The translations under genes were made by a program, and so were the position numbers. From Oegoconia quadripuncta (Eukaryota; Arthropoda; Insecta; Lepidoptera; Autostichidae): 64,000 bases of DNA. Positions 23,111 to 33,264 of the stretch are shown here, piece after piece (the first letter of the stretch is position 1; each line of letters starts with the position of its first letter). Location of the stretch: NCBI GenBank assembly GCA_949316235.1, contig OX438742.1:38198853-38262852 (forward strand), given 5' to 3'. The notes under the pieces are model-generated. The model had not been told where the DNA came from. It saw only the letters and a list, made by a program, of their open reading frames with translations, and did no database searches.

Positions 23111-23400
23111 TTATACTTTGTATAATTGACTGGCCATACATACATACCATACATGTACATTCATCATCATATCAGCTACATAACTCCCCCGCCCCCCACA
23201 TTTCCAGAGCAACCGGTTGGAAGCAGCCTGCAGCCTGTGACTTCCCGCGACTTTCGTCACGTCGTTGTCCACCTTGTGATTCGACATCCAACTCTGCCCT
23301 TGCCGGTGCGTCAGAACCATCAGTTTCATTTACTAAGCCTTTGGTCTATGTCAGTGACTTTTCTTCATTCCTGATCACGTAGTGAAAAGCCCAGCAACGC
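23111..23400 (-). pseudogene. LINE RT C-terminus and 3' end
   Basis: The minus-strand frame shows DNDVTKVAGSHRLQAASNRL and then LWKCGG. This fits the D-D-L-V-K-V-A-G-S-x-W-x-x-A-A-x-x-R terminus of lepidopteran LINEs. The DNA ends in atgatgatgaatg (reverse), a GAT-type tail. Confidence 0.65.
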
Positions 23401-24160
23401 GTTCTCCATAGCTCGTGGCGTGATTTTGAGATTTATTGAGGCACACAGTCAGAGACAATGTTTTAGTATATATAAGTAACTGGTAACACACATCGTGTAC
23501 ATTACGAAGCCTTATTATAATGAGGCTATCCAATAAAGTATTTTTCTTATTTTTCACCCACGATGGATTGGAGAAGGTATGCGTTTGGGGTAAGAGGTCT
23601 GTCTGTATGTGTTTCCGCTTAAAATGCGGTTTTTTCAGCGCAACTTCTTAGGTGTGTTTTACAGTCATTGGTCGCCAGGGGGCACTGCTGTAGTTATGTT
23701 TCTCCGAAGCGACTGGACCCTTTTCGATGTGTTTTTTTTTTACATTAGGTACAATTAGTATCGTAAAAGCATATTCTTGTTCTTTTTTTTTGTTTTTAAC
23801 GGGTATACATATATCCTTATACAATGTATTGGAAGTGATATAATAACTTTTAAATTAAATCAACATCTATGTACCGTTGTCTAGACGATCAGGCGATCTA
23901 CATGTTATGTTATATTTATTTTTAAATTAGATAATGGATAATTCCCAGTAGTCCTCTCTAGCCCTATCCCCCGGGGTGACGGCTGTGAATTGTCTTGCCG
24001 GTTGTCACCGGGGTGACGTGCCGACTGTTCCCTTTGAAAGCTGACTAGAGGAGACAAATGGGAAGTTTGTTTCTAAGTTGTCACCGGGGGGGCGACAATT
24101 GCAACGATTCCTTCCCAGAAAAAAGATGTCATTACCATAGATTTCAGCTTTTTTATTTAT
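23401..24160. other. Mostly unassigned; one GC-rich patch
   Basis: Bases 23960-24110 contain three gttgtcaccgggg-like motifs in an AT-rich setting and may be a retroelement fragment. No open frame. Confidence 0.35.
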
Positions 24161-24164
24161 TGTG

Positions 24165-24372
24165 TTATATAGAATCCGAACAGCCAAGGCATAGAACTCC
24201 CTTCCGGCGTCAGTCTTTCCTGAATCCTACAACCTTGGGATCTTCAAGAGCAGAGTAAACAGGCATTTACTGGGATCGCGTGCTTTACTGGGATCGCGCG
24301 ACTACATCGTCACTTTCCATGCAGGTGAGATTGTGGTCAAACGCGAATCCAGTCATACATAAAAAAAAAGAA
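24165..24372 (+). pseudogene. CR1/Jockey-like LINE ORF2 end
   Basis: Plus-strand translation across a frameshift gives NSLPASVFPES, YNLGIFKSRVNRHLL and LSMQVRLWSNANPVI. This is the W-N-S-L-P-x-x-V-F-P-x-x-Y-N-L-x-x-F-K-S terminus typical of these LINEs. A short A/T-rich tail follows. Confidence 0.7.
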
Positions 24373-24390
24373 TCAAATAAAAAAATAAAC

Positions 24391-24683
24391 TTTATGTTTC
24401 GCTTACTTATGGGTACAATCATCAAACAATCACAGATTATTAACCTTATAAAGACTAATCGTTTTTTGATAATCACAGATAATCACTAATATTCACAATA
24501 ATGTTTTTAAAAATGTCAAAAAAGTTACATAGTTATCAACTTTATATTTCCCTGGTGATTATCTGTGATTATTAAAATTAGTATTAATTAAAGTTAATAA
24601 TCTGTGATTGTATCTATAAGTAAGGGACACATAATGTTGATAACTATATATAACTTTTTGACATTTTTAAAAAACATTATTGT
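24391..24683. repeat. Interleaved inverted repeats (A-B-A'-B')
   Basis: A (24391-24486) pairs inversely with A' (24554-24635). B (24494-24540) pairs inversely with B' (24636-24683), 46 against 48 bp with few differences. A short block like cattatgtgtccct begins A, follows B and, inverted, joins A' to B'. The two pairs cross each other instead of nesting. Non-coding. Confidence 0.8.
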
Positions 24684-25348
24684 TTCTTCTTAGTCTGACC
24701 ACGAAATGTCATGACATATGCATGATTAAATTATAAAGGTTCAGTAAGAAACTGAAAAGGGCTCGTAAAATATTCATTGAAATAAAAGGTTAACTACATT
24801 TCATTGTTACGTGTTTGTCATCGCTACCCAACCAAGTCGATAGATGCAATGTGGAATTGTCATTCCTTCTCGTATTACGTATACTATTATGTTTACAAAG
24901 TACAGCCGATGGTTAAGTCAGCTGAAGTTTCAATAAGAGTACCTGCAAATTACAAGCCATTGCAAATAGCTCGGAGCCCGCGGCAGCAATAAGCTTTTGT
25001 TGTCGATTCGCTTTGTAACGACATACTTCACAGAAATTAATCTCAACCCTCACTCTCTAATAATACTGGGCTTATTTATACTTCGGGACCTACTGGATTT
25101 TAATTGGAAATCCATTGTTAGTGGTCCCGGTAAACGATAGGATAAATAAACCATACCAAAAGGCAATGCCGCAACAAGTAAGACCCATTTTTTTAAAACA
25201 ATATCTGTCAAAGTTCGATCCCAACCTATTGTTCAGTTCACCATTATTCTCCTTGGCTATACCAAAAAAGTAGCATAGCAACATCTGTTATGTAGTTTTA
25301 CACTTCGTTGCAGAAGGAGAGTGTTAAAATTAATAAACGCTAATATTA

Positions 25349-25763
25349 GGTCCTTACTCATGAAATTGACGTTTTGTATGAATAATTTCATTAAGACTGT
25401 TTTCTTACAAACAAACATTTTTGATTTTTTTTTTGGGAACGGCAAATCCAAATTTAGCTAAACTTTGTGGGTATTATCAAACATTTTTGATATTTAGGCA
25501 GCCTTAACTTTTAAAATTAACCGCTTTATAAAAGTTTCAGCGAATCTAAGAAATGATTATGGGCAGCACATGAAAAGAGCTCTGTTCAAATTTTTTTTAT
25601 TATGTGATTTAGCCCAAAAATTAAAAAATATTTCATTTGAAACCTTGAAATAATATTCCATTTTCCAAATAAAAAACAAATTTGGAGATAGCTTTGAAAA
25701 TCGCAGGAATTTGTACATATGATTAACGAAGAACAAAAAACTCCAATTTTATAGGTAAAGACG
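25349..25763. mobile_element. Mariner-like MITE, copy 1
   Basis: The left end ggtccttactcatgaaattg and the reverse complement of the right end (cgtctttacctataaaattg) form imperfect ~30-bp terminal repeats flanked by TA on both sides, as in Tc1/mariner elements. The 415-bp body carries no transposase. The homologous copy is at 43430. Internal short frames are not evidence of a gene. Confidence 0.7.
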
Positions 25764-25769
25764 TAGGAC

Positions 25770-27185
25770 GTTCACATATAATGTGGATGACCCATGATGT
25801 TGATGATCGACGATGAAGATGATCGACCAGCTCCCAAATTATTTTATTTTACAGATGATTTCCCTTTCCGAAGTGGTAGTAGCTTGGACAAACTACTTCC
25901 ACTCAACCGTCCGTGATTACCTGTAACCAAAAAAAACCTTATCTACTGTCCGCGGTTACTACTGTAACTGATGCGCGCTACCTTCATGCGGTTCGAAGCA
26001 ATTCCTCCTATTATCTGCAGTTGAAACTGTTTGGGGAAAAATAAATCAGTGTGACCACTAATAAATTATCTAACGGCATTTCGGCTGTTCTCATAGACAT
26101 TAAAAAGTTAGTTCGTTCGTTCAATTATCTGTAGGAAACAACTGTGTTCCAACTTTATGTCGTAAGTAATTATAATTTTATTACATATTTCTGGGATTAT
26201 TATATATCAAAATGATCGTGAGAATTAGTACTTTACGATTATTACAGTTTGTAGCGATATTTCAAGTTTGATATCAATATCTATTTTCATGGTTTTTTCA
26301 TGTCTCAGTTTTAGGCGTTTTAGCGTCTTGTTGATAATTTTACATTTTGCTCAACAAATAATAATAGTGAAAATTAATTATATTACATTATTCAGCATAT
26401 TTATACACTTTTATGATAGAAATACATAGGATTTGATAAGGGATGCTATTAACTTGAACATGTTCCGCAGGTAGTTTGTTTCGATTTTTTTGCTACAAAA
26501 AAAAACTTGGTGTCATTAAAGAGGAAAATTTGTCTATTTATAATGATATTACTAAATTCGTTATTATTCGCAATATTTTTCACTCAGACCACAGACAGAG
26601 AATAGTTGCGGATTTTTTTACCGATATCGTATGTTATGCGCAGTTTTTAGTACTCTAGAATAACATTTGCTGTATTCTCTTTTATATTGTTTTAATCTGT
26701 AATCCTTCACCTAAACTCACATTTTTTTCTCGGTATAGCTGTTGTAGCTTAACAGATATGAAGGTTTTTATTAATAAAGGCAACGCAATGCAGCGCAAAA
26801 GAATGACCGCGCGGAGCGGACAGTAGACTGGAATTTGGCCGCGCAGGCCGAACCGTTGAGTGGTCAGATAATGCAATAAGCCTTACTTTTATTATTTCCA
26901 GTAGATTTAAATTGATATTCAGCAAATGATTCCATTACCTGAAATAATTTCTTCAAGTTTGATGCAAGTCGCTTCCAACTGATCGTTCTGGAAATCTATG
27001 GGGTCAATTTACGTCTCTGTACTAGAAACCACAAACTTGAATTCAGCTATTTTGATAATGTCAAACATAATATTTCATTATTAATTGCGAAATGGCCTGG
27101 TTTTTGTTCCACTGTAACTACAGTAAGTACAGTATTCAATATGTTAAGGGCTCATTCTGGCGTCACGAATTGCTGGTATCCTCAT
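25770..27185. other. No feature recognised
   Basis: AT-rich. A 60-codon frame at 26476-26658 has no known motif. Confidence 0.4.
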
Positions 27186-27245
27186 TTCTCATACGTGCCA
27201 ATATTCAGCAGTGGACACCCTGTGGCTGACGATGATGATGAATGG
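27186..27245 (-). repeat. LINE/SINE 3' tail with GAT repeat
   Basis: attcagcagtggacaccctg and tggctgacgatgatgatgaa are the inverse of the common catcatcatcagccg...gtccactgctgga tail. Confidence 0.6.
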
Positions 27246-27733
27246 TATAACCGTTCCTTTCTCCATCTCTGGAGTATGAAATTTATATTGGACATGAACA
27301 AAAGCAGAATTATCAATATCATTAAAATTTTCAACTGGCGTAGATAATGTCCCAACTTAGTATATTAAAAAATACAAATCGCGAACTTCCTTATTTGTTG
27401 AAGTCGTAGACAATGAAAAAGAAACAAAATAGGACTAGACCAACAAGGGAATGGTTCTTAGCGATCTCAAATTAATTGCTAAGCTCCATCGTACACTGTA
27501 AAGGAAAATAAAAGCTATAGAGCAAAGGATTTAGTTTATGTTCAGTTTACAGTATGAAATATCACCGAATAGACGTGAAGAATAATCGTGTTTGCTTGTT
27601 CGTCCTTCTTTCACTCCGTCGGGGAAGAACACGAGTAACTTTTTTAATAATAAAATAAAAATATTTCACGCGAGCAAAGCCGCTGCGGAAGATGGTTTAG
27701 AAACCAAAGCTTAAGATTTACTGTACCATACCA

Positions 27734-27805
27734 GAATTCAGCCGAAAATTATTGGACTTTCATACTAACGGTAGTATAGAAATCCAATAATTTTCGGCTG
27801 AGTTC
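27734..27805. repeat. Hairpin with 33-bp arms, 6-bp loop
   Basis: Bases 27734-27766 and 27773-27805 are inverse copies with three mismatches (core cagccgaaaattattgga). The right arm runs directly into the duplicated segment that follows. Confidence 0.8.
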
Positions 27806-28015
27806 AGCTATGGTTCCTAGTGGACAGTTGCTCGCAATCAGAAGTGGAGGAACCAATTAACGGAAATTACACGAATTCAAAATTTCAAAATGATCACTTT
27901 GTATGGCCAATTGATTTTTTTTTTTATCAAATTCAGCTGTGGTTGCTACTGGAATGAGGTTTGTAATCAGGAGTGGAGTCACCATTAAACAGGAATTACA
28001 CGAATTAAATCACCT
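27797..28015. repeat. Diverged direct duplication, ~137-bp spacing
   Basis: ttcagctatggttcctagtgg ... attacacgaatt (27802-27876) recurs as ttcagctgtggttgctactgg-like sequence ending attacacgaatt (27940-28015). Non-coding. Confidence 0.65.
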
Positions 28016-28370
28016 TGACGACAAAAGCCAAGTCTCATACACGAGTACACTTGGACGACATTAACTGAAGTCAGTACCTAAACAGAGATAAATATAAATC
28101 TCCTTACTCCAGTCGGACTATAACGGGAATTCACGTAGATACTTCGTGACACGTTCCACTGTCCCTAGGGCGCCATTTACTCGTCTTATTAAAACAAATA
28201 GTGTACTGAACGGAAATGTACGCTGTTTTATATGCATCAGTAACTATATATGGTAGCCATTTCCTATCATACCCAACCCATATTGTAGTCCTAGAATATT
28301 TTTTTTTATTTTGACAAGCTTTATTCCTTACCGCCCGCTGTGGTTTAGTTTTTGTGACTTAACCTATCCT

Positions 28371-28731
28371 TTTTTTGTCGAGGTCCTACCCACTAAAACC
28401 CCCCGGCGACCTTCTTCGGCAGTAGGGAGGACCTGGGAACGCATAAGCGGCTCCAGGTGTCCCCCCCCGCTCCGCCTCCCCTCATAAGGGGAGGCCCATT
28501 CCCGGAGGGCGGCTGGCGCGCTCTCCACGGGGGGCGCAGTCGAGCCTCACACCGCGATCAGCGGGCGTTATGAGGTCGCTCCGGGGGTGTCATCCTCTCC
28601 CGGGTCGCGTCCGGCGGCTACATCGCCCCGAAGATGTAGCCACCCGCGACCCCGGATGACGTGCAGGGGGGCTAGCGAGCGTTGCCGCCCCCCCGACATC
28701 GCCTCCTGCGAGCGGGATCGGCCCTCTCCTA
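28371..28731 (-). mobile_element. GC-rich retro-insertion with 11-bp target duplication
   Basis: A block of very high GC content begins with a T run (the A tail of a minus-strand element). It is flanked by identical taacctatcct at 28360-28370 and 28732-28742. The minus strand reads a Pro/Arg/Gly-rich frame (about 28590-28780 and beyond) with no motif I can place. It is probably a 5'-truncated LINE, or a SINE, from a GC-rich family. Composition is wholly unlike the neighbours. Confidence 0.75.
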
Positions 28732-28744
28732 TAACCTATCCTAC

Positions 28745-29135
28745 AACACTTAGACCGGCACTTTACCTGATATAAATCCATCCAGCCGTTTGGGTACTGC
28801 GAGATCATAAAGAATCCCACATACATACATACTCTCTTCATTAGGGTTATTAGGGCACATCTCTGATAGCTAAGAATTAAATTAAAATTACTTTTTAGAA
28901 ACAAGATTTTAATACTCCTTGAGACCGACGAGTATCTCCAAAATTTTATAATATTGGATTGGTTTCATAGACGTTTGGTGGGTATCTGATGATACAATCT
29001 GATCTTTTTCAAACAAAATAAGTTCTACATTTGAAAAATTTTTAAAAATAAAATTTTATGCTCCACACCCTAATCAGAGTAACATAAGTCCAAACTCCAA
29101 AGTTTTACTCGCTTTTTGATGTCCTATGTCCAGCT
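28745..29135. other. No feature recognised
   Basis: AT-rich. Bases 28770-28810 loosely match the 3' part of the MINE-like repeats. Confidence 0.35.
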
Positions 29136-29139
29136 TCCG

Positions 29140-29340
29140 ACTCCATCATCAGACCCTGGATACCATTTACAATCAGTACCTCTCAAAACGTCATGCTTAA
29201 ACTCGATGGGTTTTCACTGTTTTATTACAGAGTTCCTACAGCTATCCATCGTCAGATCAACTCAAAGACACCATAATATTGTATAGTCATTGATTTCCAG
29301 CTCTATTAAATACCTGGAAAGTGGGTCAAAGTGACACTGG
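29140..29340 (+). repeat. Dispersed repeat R-B copy
   Basis: cttccgactccatcatcaga, gataccatt, acaccataatattgtatagt and gaaagtgggtcaaagtg match the order of a copy at 39660-39900; a short piece is at 57495-57535. Non-coding; class unknown. Confidence 0.5.
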
Positions 29341-30163
29341 GACAGGTTTAATCTAAATAAAGTTTATAAAGTTCTCGCTATGGAATAGGCTCAGGGCCGT
29401 GCTTCCTGGGGAAGCGTCAGGGACATTTAGTTTAAACGGCGGTCAGTAGATAGTTTTAGCTTAAAATAACTTTAAATTGAGAATTTAGATCGGCAGACAA
29501 TAATAATAATTATTGAAATTCTTAGGATAGAAACTTAAATGCCAAAGAAAAACTTACATAGGTATGTAAACACTGGTGTCTGTTCTAGGTATTCATGTGT
29601 TTCAGACGAAAAAGAGCATAATACCAAAAAATTTTATACCAAAAAATAACCATCATCATTTTCCTGCCCTTATCCCACTCTAGGTGGGGTCGGCACAACA
29701 TGTCTTTCTCTTCCACTCTCCTCTTTCAGCCGTCATCTCGGTACTCACCCCTTTCACACACATATCATTCCTCACGTAGTCTACCCACACTTTCTTCGGC
29801 CTTCCTTTACCACTGTATCTCTCCACATTCATACTTAGCACTCTTTTTTTTTTGATCAGGAACGTTTGCTGGTAGGCGCGGGACTTTTCCAGCTTCCAGC
29901 GCTAGATGAAAAGTTTGCAACGTCTCGTTAAGTGCCTTTCATCCCTCTTCATAATGTACCCAAACCATGCTAACCTATATTCCTCAACTTTTATGTTATT
30001 GGTGACACTTTCAAACTTCGTCTGATATACTCATTCCTGATTTTATCCATTCTAGTCACACCACACATTCATCTTAGCATTCTTATCTCTCCCACATGTA
30101 TTCTACTTTTATCCGCCACTTTCATTGCCCAACATTCAGATCCATACATGGTGACGGCTCTTA

Positions 30164-30678
30164 AGGTACCAGTTGGTAGCTGACTTCACGCAGTAGTAGC
30201 AGACGACGTGTCGTCGCGACACTACTGGTTTCTATGTATTTCTATGAAATTCCGTCCTTAGCTAGCGACACGAAGCTAGCGACGCGTCGTCGAGCGGCAG
30301 ACGATACTGTCGTCCGACCGCAGATCAGTAGTGCTACTGACGCCGGAGCAACGACACTTCGAGAATTTTATTTCAAAATGAGTTTTTCCTATTCTGAAGA
30401 AGATAAATTCATAAACCAAGTTCTTCCATATCGCTTTTCAAATGATTATTGACCAGTATTGAATAAGTTCCCTCACTTGCTCTGCATTTCAGCTTAGGAC
30501 GTGTGGCTTTCCGACTTTTTCTGTATACTAATAACAAGTCATCATCGTCTTCTTGTCGTCTGCTGTTGTCGTCTGCAGTCGGGTTTGAAAACATGACTGC
30601 AACAACGTGTCGTGGTGATATGACGCGACGATACGAAATCTGCTGCTGCTGTGCGGAGTCGACTACAAACTGGCACCT
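30164..30678. mobile_element. PIF/Harbinger-type MITE with TTA target duplication
   Basis: The ends aggtaccagttggtagc and (inverse of the right end) aggtgccagtttgtagtc form ~38-bp imperfect terminal repeats flanked by TTA (30161-30163 and 30679-30681). The 515-bp body has no transposase. Removing it with one TTA restores a LINE frame across the site (KTIIRAVTMYGSECWAM), which proves the boundaries and that it inserted after the LINE. Confidence 0.9.
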
Positions 30679-30870
30679 TTATAATGGTCTTGTAAATTTT
30701 CCCCTTGGGTTTCAGGGGCATCCGTGGGTCACATATAGTCCCCGAAACCTATTTCAGCTATCCTGCATTTATCCCGTTCCTCACGTCCTGGTTAATATTC
30801 CAGTCATTCTGAAGTAAGGAACCTAGATACCGAAAATTTGAGCAGATTGGTAGAAACTCCTAGCTTAAGG

Positions 30871-31690
30871 TTATATTGGAAAACTGGATGGACCACCTAA
30901 GTCGCAGAATAAATGGTCGGTTTTCATTCTGCTTACCTTCAATCCGACAGCCTCCAGTCTTTCTCGCCATTTTTCCAACCTGCACTGGACCTCAGTCGCA
31001 TTTTCTCCGACAAGGAATATATCATCGGCGAACAGCATACACCAGGGTGCCTCCTCCTGTATGTTTGAGCTCAGAGCGTCAATAATCAGGACGAACAGAT
31101 ACGGGCTTAAAGCCGATCCCTGGTGTAAGGCCACCGCCACATCGAGCCAGTCAGTCACGCCAGCTTCAAACTGGACTTGTGTACCTGATCGACTGTAAAT
31201 AAAATGTGCAAGCCGCACTCCTTTCTCTTACAAAGCCCAACATAGAACTTTTCTAGGTACCCGGTCGTACGCCTTCTCCAGGTCAATGAACACCATGTGC
31301 AGATTTTTATGCGTACGGTTGTACTTTTCGCACAATTGGCGTAGTGCGAATGTGGCGTCCATTGTTTCTCGACCGGGCATAAACCCGAACTGGTTCTGGG
31401 TTACCTCACTCTCCTCCCTCATTCGGCTCGCAATCAATTTCTCCCAAATCTTCATGCTATATGACATGAGCTTTATTCCTCTATAGTTGTTACAGTCTTG
31501 TATATCACCCTTGTTCTTAAAAATAGGCACCAGGAAACTGTTGCGCCATTCCTCTGGGATCACCTTCCGTTGTAACAACTTATTAAAGCATAAAAGTCAG
31601 CTACATCCATCAATCTGCTTTTAAAAACTTCCATACTTCCACTGGTATAACATCAGGTCCTACAGCTTTTCCAATCTTACACCTACAAAT
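30871..31690 (-). pseudogene. Reverse transcriptase domain of the RTE-like LINE
   Basis: Two minus-strand frames (31578-31228 and 31218-30871) carry the RT blocks: FLVPIFKNKGDIQDCNNYRG, QFGFMPGRETMDATFALRQL, FIDLEKAYDRVPRKVL and HQGSALSPYLFVLIIDAL. The catalytic FADD box is in CMLFADDIFLVGE at about 31021-31032, followed by KWRERLEAVGLKVS. The polymerase aspartates are present, but a stop at about 31228 breaks the frame between the YDRVP and HQGS blocks. In life it would copy the LINE RNA at the target site. Confidence 0.88.
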
Positions 31691-32334
31691 ACGTATACAC
31701 TTTATAGCACAACAGAAAAGAAAATACAGTTTCAGAAAAGTGGTAAGAGTAGAATGTACAAATTGGCGACCTTATCACTAAAAGCGATCTCTTCCAGGTT
31801 TCTCCACATTTGTTGGACAATCTTCTACATCTCCACTCCAATCGTTCCCTTCGTTCATAAGTTTCTCAAAATACCTTTTCCATCGTTTCCTTATGTCCTC
31901 CACATTCGTCAGAACTTTTCCTTCTTCATCTTTTATGTATTTTACATGTACAATATTTCTTGGTTTCCTCTCCCTTGCCCATGCTAATCGGTACAGATCT
32001 TTTTGTCCCTGTGGGCTCTCTAGCCTTTCATACAATTTATCTTGTACTTTAGCCCTGGCAATAGCGACGGCCTTTTTGGAACTCTTCTTACTTTGCGTAC
32101 CTTTTTTTCTTTACCTCTTTTAAAACTGTATTTTTCCTTCCCTTCCCTTTCATCAACTATCTACCACTCCCTAAATAGCCTTCTTATTTTCTTTCAAACA
32201 TTTTGTACTTCTTCATTTCACCACCAGGTTTCCTTATCTATATTTCCTTTTCCTTTCGTTTCCCGAAAGACATCCTCCGCCGCACTCCGCATACATGTTG
32301 CCATTTAATTCCAACATTAATTTACTGACTTCCC

Positions 32335-33105
32335 TTTCATATCTTTCATTTTCAACTTAAATCAAAACTTAAAAATCACCACAACCAACATATAAATAAT
32401 ATAAATCCAACATGAAAATAACTTATGCAAACAATAATTTCATATATGAAACTATTTCATAAACTAACAACCTGATTTTAATTTCAATACAACTAATAAT
32501 TTCTTTGTATTGTCGTAGGACATTGATTAACGTCATTTAGGTCAAACATGTCTAACAACACACTCAACTATTCTCAACATTCTACAAAAGCTTTCAAAAA
32601 AAAACAATTGCACATCACCACAAAGAGCCACATTTTCCAAGTCTTGTCATATTTGTAAGATGAATTAAATTTTTCCCAATTCTTAATAGAATTGTATTCT
32701 CACATGTCAAATCTGTTCAGCCGTTTTGGTGCTACAATGCCACAAGGGGTATATACACATAACATATAGGCGGACAGGCTTCAATCATGATGATCAAGTC
32801 AGGTTTCATCAGTATGGAATTACAGGTGTTGACCTCAACCTTAACACCCCTAACTACGTCCAACCAATCCTCCATCCAACCCCTTTTCCACTACGAGATC
32901 AAATCAAGAATAAAAAAATCCGTAGAAGAATGAACATGTCATCGAATAGCCCAGCGAAGTGTTGAGTGAAGGTGCGGCCGAAAACGTGGAAATGAAGCTC
33001 AAAAGGAATCTCCAACTTATTTAGGAGACTTCATGCAGGCGGCCATTTAAATAATACCTACCACCTACTAAAAATATATCAACCCACGACATTTATTGTA
33101 CACCA
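32335..33105. other. No feature recognised
   Basis: AT-rich. Bases 32700-32790 weakly resemble the MINE-like family, and 32990-33060 a worn SINE-1 body. Confidence 0.35.
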
Positions 33106-33108
33106 ATT

Positions 33109-33260
33109 ATGTTATTTAACATTGAGCCTCGTAGGCCATTGGAACATAAAAGTCCTAGAGCGGAGACCACGCACCGACAAGCTCAGCGTGGGGCGTCCAA
33201 CCCGTGGGCGGGGGAAGTCGCTGGATGCCAACCGCTTCTGTACAGCAGTGCCCGTCCTGT
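33109..33260 (+). pseudogene. LINE C-terminus fragment, plus strand
   Basis: cggagaccacgcaccgacaa, gctcagcgtggggcgtccaa and gggaagtcgctggatgccaa fit the L-x-W-R-P-R-T-x-K-R-S-V-G-R-P...V-A-G-S/D region of lepidopteran LINEs. Frames are broken. Confidence 0.55.
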
Positions 33261-33264
33261 AAGA

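Larger units (their letters stand above)
29647..32330 (-). mobile_element. 5'-truncated RTE-like LINE, interrupted by a Harbinger MITE
   Basis: Minus-strand blocks in order: AAEDVFRETKGKGNIDKETW, YERLESPQGQKDLYRLAWAR, VLTNVEDIRKRWKRYFEKLM, GKAVGPDVIPVEVWKFLKS, the RT proper, TMYGSECWAM, MDKIRNEYIRRSLKV and GRPKKVWVDYVRNDM. It ends ...gggataagggcaggaaaatg and atgatgatgg. The endonuclease domain is absent, so the copy is 5'-truncated. Several stops and frameshifts show it is dead. A Harbinger element (30164-30678) and an ~80-bp A-tailed insert (29850-29930) sit inside it. Assignment to the RTE group rests on these motifs and the GAT tail. Confidence 0.82.

Noticed and set aside
23023..23382. 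119-codon plus-strand frame
   Set aside because: It covers the reverse strand of a LINE end; the minus strand carries the recognisable VAGSHRLQAA motif.
28381..28730. CpG-island-like promoter
   Set aside because: The sharp ends, T run and 11-bp target duplication show a transposed sequence, not a host promoter.
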